30,144 nt of DNA, taken from positions 1 to 30,144 of IMG/VR virus record IMGVR_UViG_3300026256_000007; one strand, written 5' to 3'. The DNA is from a virus. The stretch's first letter is position 1, and each line of letters opens with the position of its first letter. The notes below the pieces were generated by a model that did not search any database, was not told the origin of the DNA, and saw nothing but the letters and a program-made list of their open reading frames with translations. This document shows positions 29,376 through 30,144 of this stretch, piece by piece. A program made the position numbers and the translations under genes.

Positions 29376-29513
29376 TCAGAATATGCTTATGGAAACGGCA
29401 TATGATAAGAACGTAAGGATAACCAAATTCTTTCTCAACCGTTCCTCCGCAGGCGTTATTGAGTTACGGATGTGAGTTATACTTAGTGCGCCTGGAAATA
29501 CTGTTTTCCTCAT
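29376..29513 (-). CDS. 45-residue hypothetical protein
   Basis: It is entered by an ATGA overlap with the 14-residue frame. A polar N-terminal part (MRKTVFPGALSITHIRNS) is followed by a C-terminal hydrophobic helix (LVILTFLSYAVSISIF), a tail-anchored topology. Only position and coupling support it. Confidence 0.4.
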   Translation of the reverse strand: MRKTVFPGALSITHIRNSITPAEERLRKNLVILTFLSYAVSISIF

Positions 29514-29554
29514 CTTGATCCTATGATTAAAGATGTTAGGATTAATTTATTCAT
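29510..29554 (-). CDS. Possible 14-residue coupling peptide
   Basis: MNKLILTSLIIGSR lies between two coupled frames with ATGA-type overlaps at both ends. It resembles the start of the lipoprotein at 27603 (MNKLIL) and could be a remnant of a lipoprotein gene. Confidence 0.3.
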   Translation of the reverse strand: MNKLILTSLIIGSR

Positions 29555-29628
29555 ATGGTATAGAATACTAGGAGAGTTCCTAGTTGTAAACCTATGATGA
29601 AATATAAGAATAGTCTGAGACTACGCAT
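29551..29628 (-). CDS. 25-residue membrane peptide
   Basis: The ATG lies inside the end of the 65-residue gene in another frame. MRSLRLFLYFIIGLQLGTLLVF is a basic head plus one hydrophobic helix. Coupled at both ends to neighbouring frames. Confidence 0.45.
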   Translation of the reverse strand: MRSLRLFLYFIIGLQLGTLLVFYTI

Positions 29629-29818
29629 GGTATTCGCTCCATCTAGTTTCAAGTTGATCCTCGATCTCATCGTTGTCTTCGATGATCGCAGGATATGTTA
29701 ATTTGTCTTTGATCTCTGCAAGAGCGTCTCCCCAGGATTGCTTCTTCTGTAGGATCTCGTCTGCATCTTCCCAGAATTTTTCTTCCAGGTCCATCAACCA
29801 ACTTTTTACTGCTCCCAT
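29621..29818 (-). CDS. Small acidic helical protein, paralogue of 28497-28703
   Basis: The 65-residue product shares WLMDLEEKFWEDA, KDKLTYP and EDNDEIED with its copy at 28497; identity is high in the first two thirds, and the C-termini differ. It overlaps the upstream gene's stop (TAATG). Both copies sit upstream of membrane or wall genes. Confidence 0.7.
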   Translation of the reverse strand: MGAVKSWLMDLEEKFWEDADEILQKKQSWGDALAEIKDKLTYPAIIEDNDEIEDQLETRWSEYHA

Positions 29819-30144
29819 TATGCAACCACCTTGTCTGACAATCGCATATTGTCCATCGCCTGGTGAACTAAATCTTCAGCGTCTGGGCTGTGCCCGCCGA
29901 CGTGCCATCTGTATTCACCGTATGGAGTTGAATCAAGTTTCCAATCGTATATAGTAGCATACATAGGAAACTCGCCTTCGTCTTCATCGTAAACGACAAA
30001 TTCAATATGCCATTCACAAGTTGTTTTGTCGCCTCGCTCCAAGTCCGGCTGTCCAAATGCTTCAACCAGCTTATCATAGCTCGTTGTGATATATCCCTGT
30101 AGGCTTGTGCCTGCGTAAGGAATATCGTCGCCTGTGTTAATTTT
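29818..30144 (-). CDS. Conserved phage domain protein (5' end beyond the window)
   Basis: The frame runs open to the right edge, so the start lies outside. The visible 108 residues contain GTSLQGYITTSYDKLVEAFGQP, CEWHIEFVVYDED, ATIYDWK and YRWHVGGHSPDAEDLVHQA. This pattern of a small alpha/beta protein recurs in many phage genomes by memory, without a known function. It heads the minus-strand operon that includes the paralogous acidic protein. Confidence 0.65.
   Translation of the reverse strand, partial: KINTGDDIPYAGTSLQGYITTSYDKLVEAFGQPDLERGDKTTCEWHIEFVVYDEDEGEFPMYATIYDWKLDSTPYGEYRWHVGGHSPDAEDLVHQAMDNMRLSDKVVA

Noticed and set aside
29263-29475. Plus-strand 70-codon frame
   Set aside because: It is antisense to the overlapping microprotein frames, lacks a ribosome-binding site and looks like AT-rich chance sequence.

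Overview
The window looks like part of the genome of a large, AT-rich, T4-like marine myovirus. A pelagiphage-like virus is plausible, but the host cannot be read from this sequence. Supporting signs are a T4-style primase (gp61-like) and DnaB-family helicase (gp41-like), late-promoter motifs resembling T4 TATAAATA, a SleB-type lytic hydrolase, ClpP, a short carbamoyltransferase, several 2OG-Fe(II) oxygenase-like proteins, tightly overlapping genes and many microproteins. No integrase, transposase, rRNA or CRISPR array was seen.

Layout. (1) 1-1903, plus strand: the C-terminal part of a QueD-like enzyme, a microprotein, a 2OG oxygenase and a hypothetical protein. (2) 1905-2767, minus: a small kinase-like protein and a hypothetical protein, separated from the next plus-strand gene by a tandemly duplicated late-type promoter. 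(3) 2844-12506, plus: a probable virion protein, then a replication and metabolism block (primase, microproteins, 2OG oxygenase, ClpP, carbamoyltransferase, DnaB helicase, SGNH-like hydrolase, lipoprotein), ending in a class II aminoacyl-tRNA-synthetase-like gene that is followed 7 bases later by a highly atypical tRNA. (4) 12555-22528, minus: metallopeptidase, small membrane proteins, an amino-acid catabolism cluster (saccharopine/lysine dehydrogenase-like, proline dehydrogenase, Coq4-like, thioredoxin-fold secreted protein, aldehyde dehydrogenase), a NifU-like Fe-S carrier and a lone cyclic-nucleotide-binding domain. (5) 22529-22968: no convincing gene but a cluster of hairpins plus a 38-base exact copy of part of the SleB gene. 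(6) 22969-30144, minus: an apparent early region of small genes with at least nine near-identical sigma70-type promoters, an AAA+ ATPase, the SleB hydrolase and duplicated small acidic proteins. By eye this part is richer in G and C than the left part.

How the genes may work together. Block 4 could divert host lysine and proline to oxidation: proline dehydrogenase would feed electrons to quinone, and the lysine dehydrogenase-like enzyme and aldehyde dehydrogenase would oxidise semialdehydes; the Coq4-like, Fe-S and thioredoxin-fold proteins fit a respiratory theme. The synthetase-like protein and its tRNA look like a matched pair: the tRNA has a leucine-type (type II) body but asparagine-type features (anticodon GUU, discriminator G, UCC...GGA acceptor). 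Three plus-strand promoters place the predicted transcription start on or beside the ATG, implying leaderless early mRNAs for the primase, the helicase and a membrane microprotein.

The most notable candidates for new biology are the synthetase/tRNA pair with an intrinsic terminator inside the synthetase coding sequence, the proline/lysine/Coq4 operon, the leaderless promoters, and a 93-base two-hairpin RNA element at 26853-26945. All function calls come from motif recognition by eye; no database search was run.
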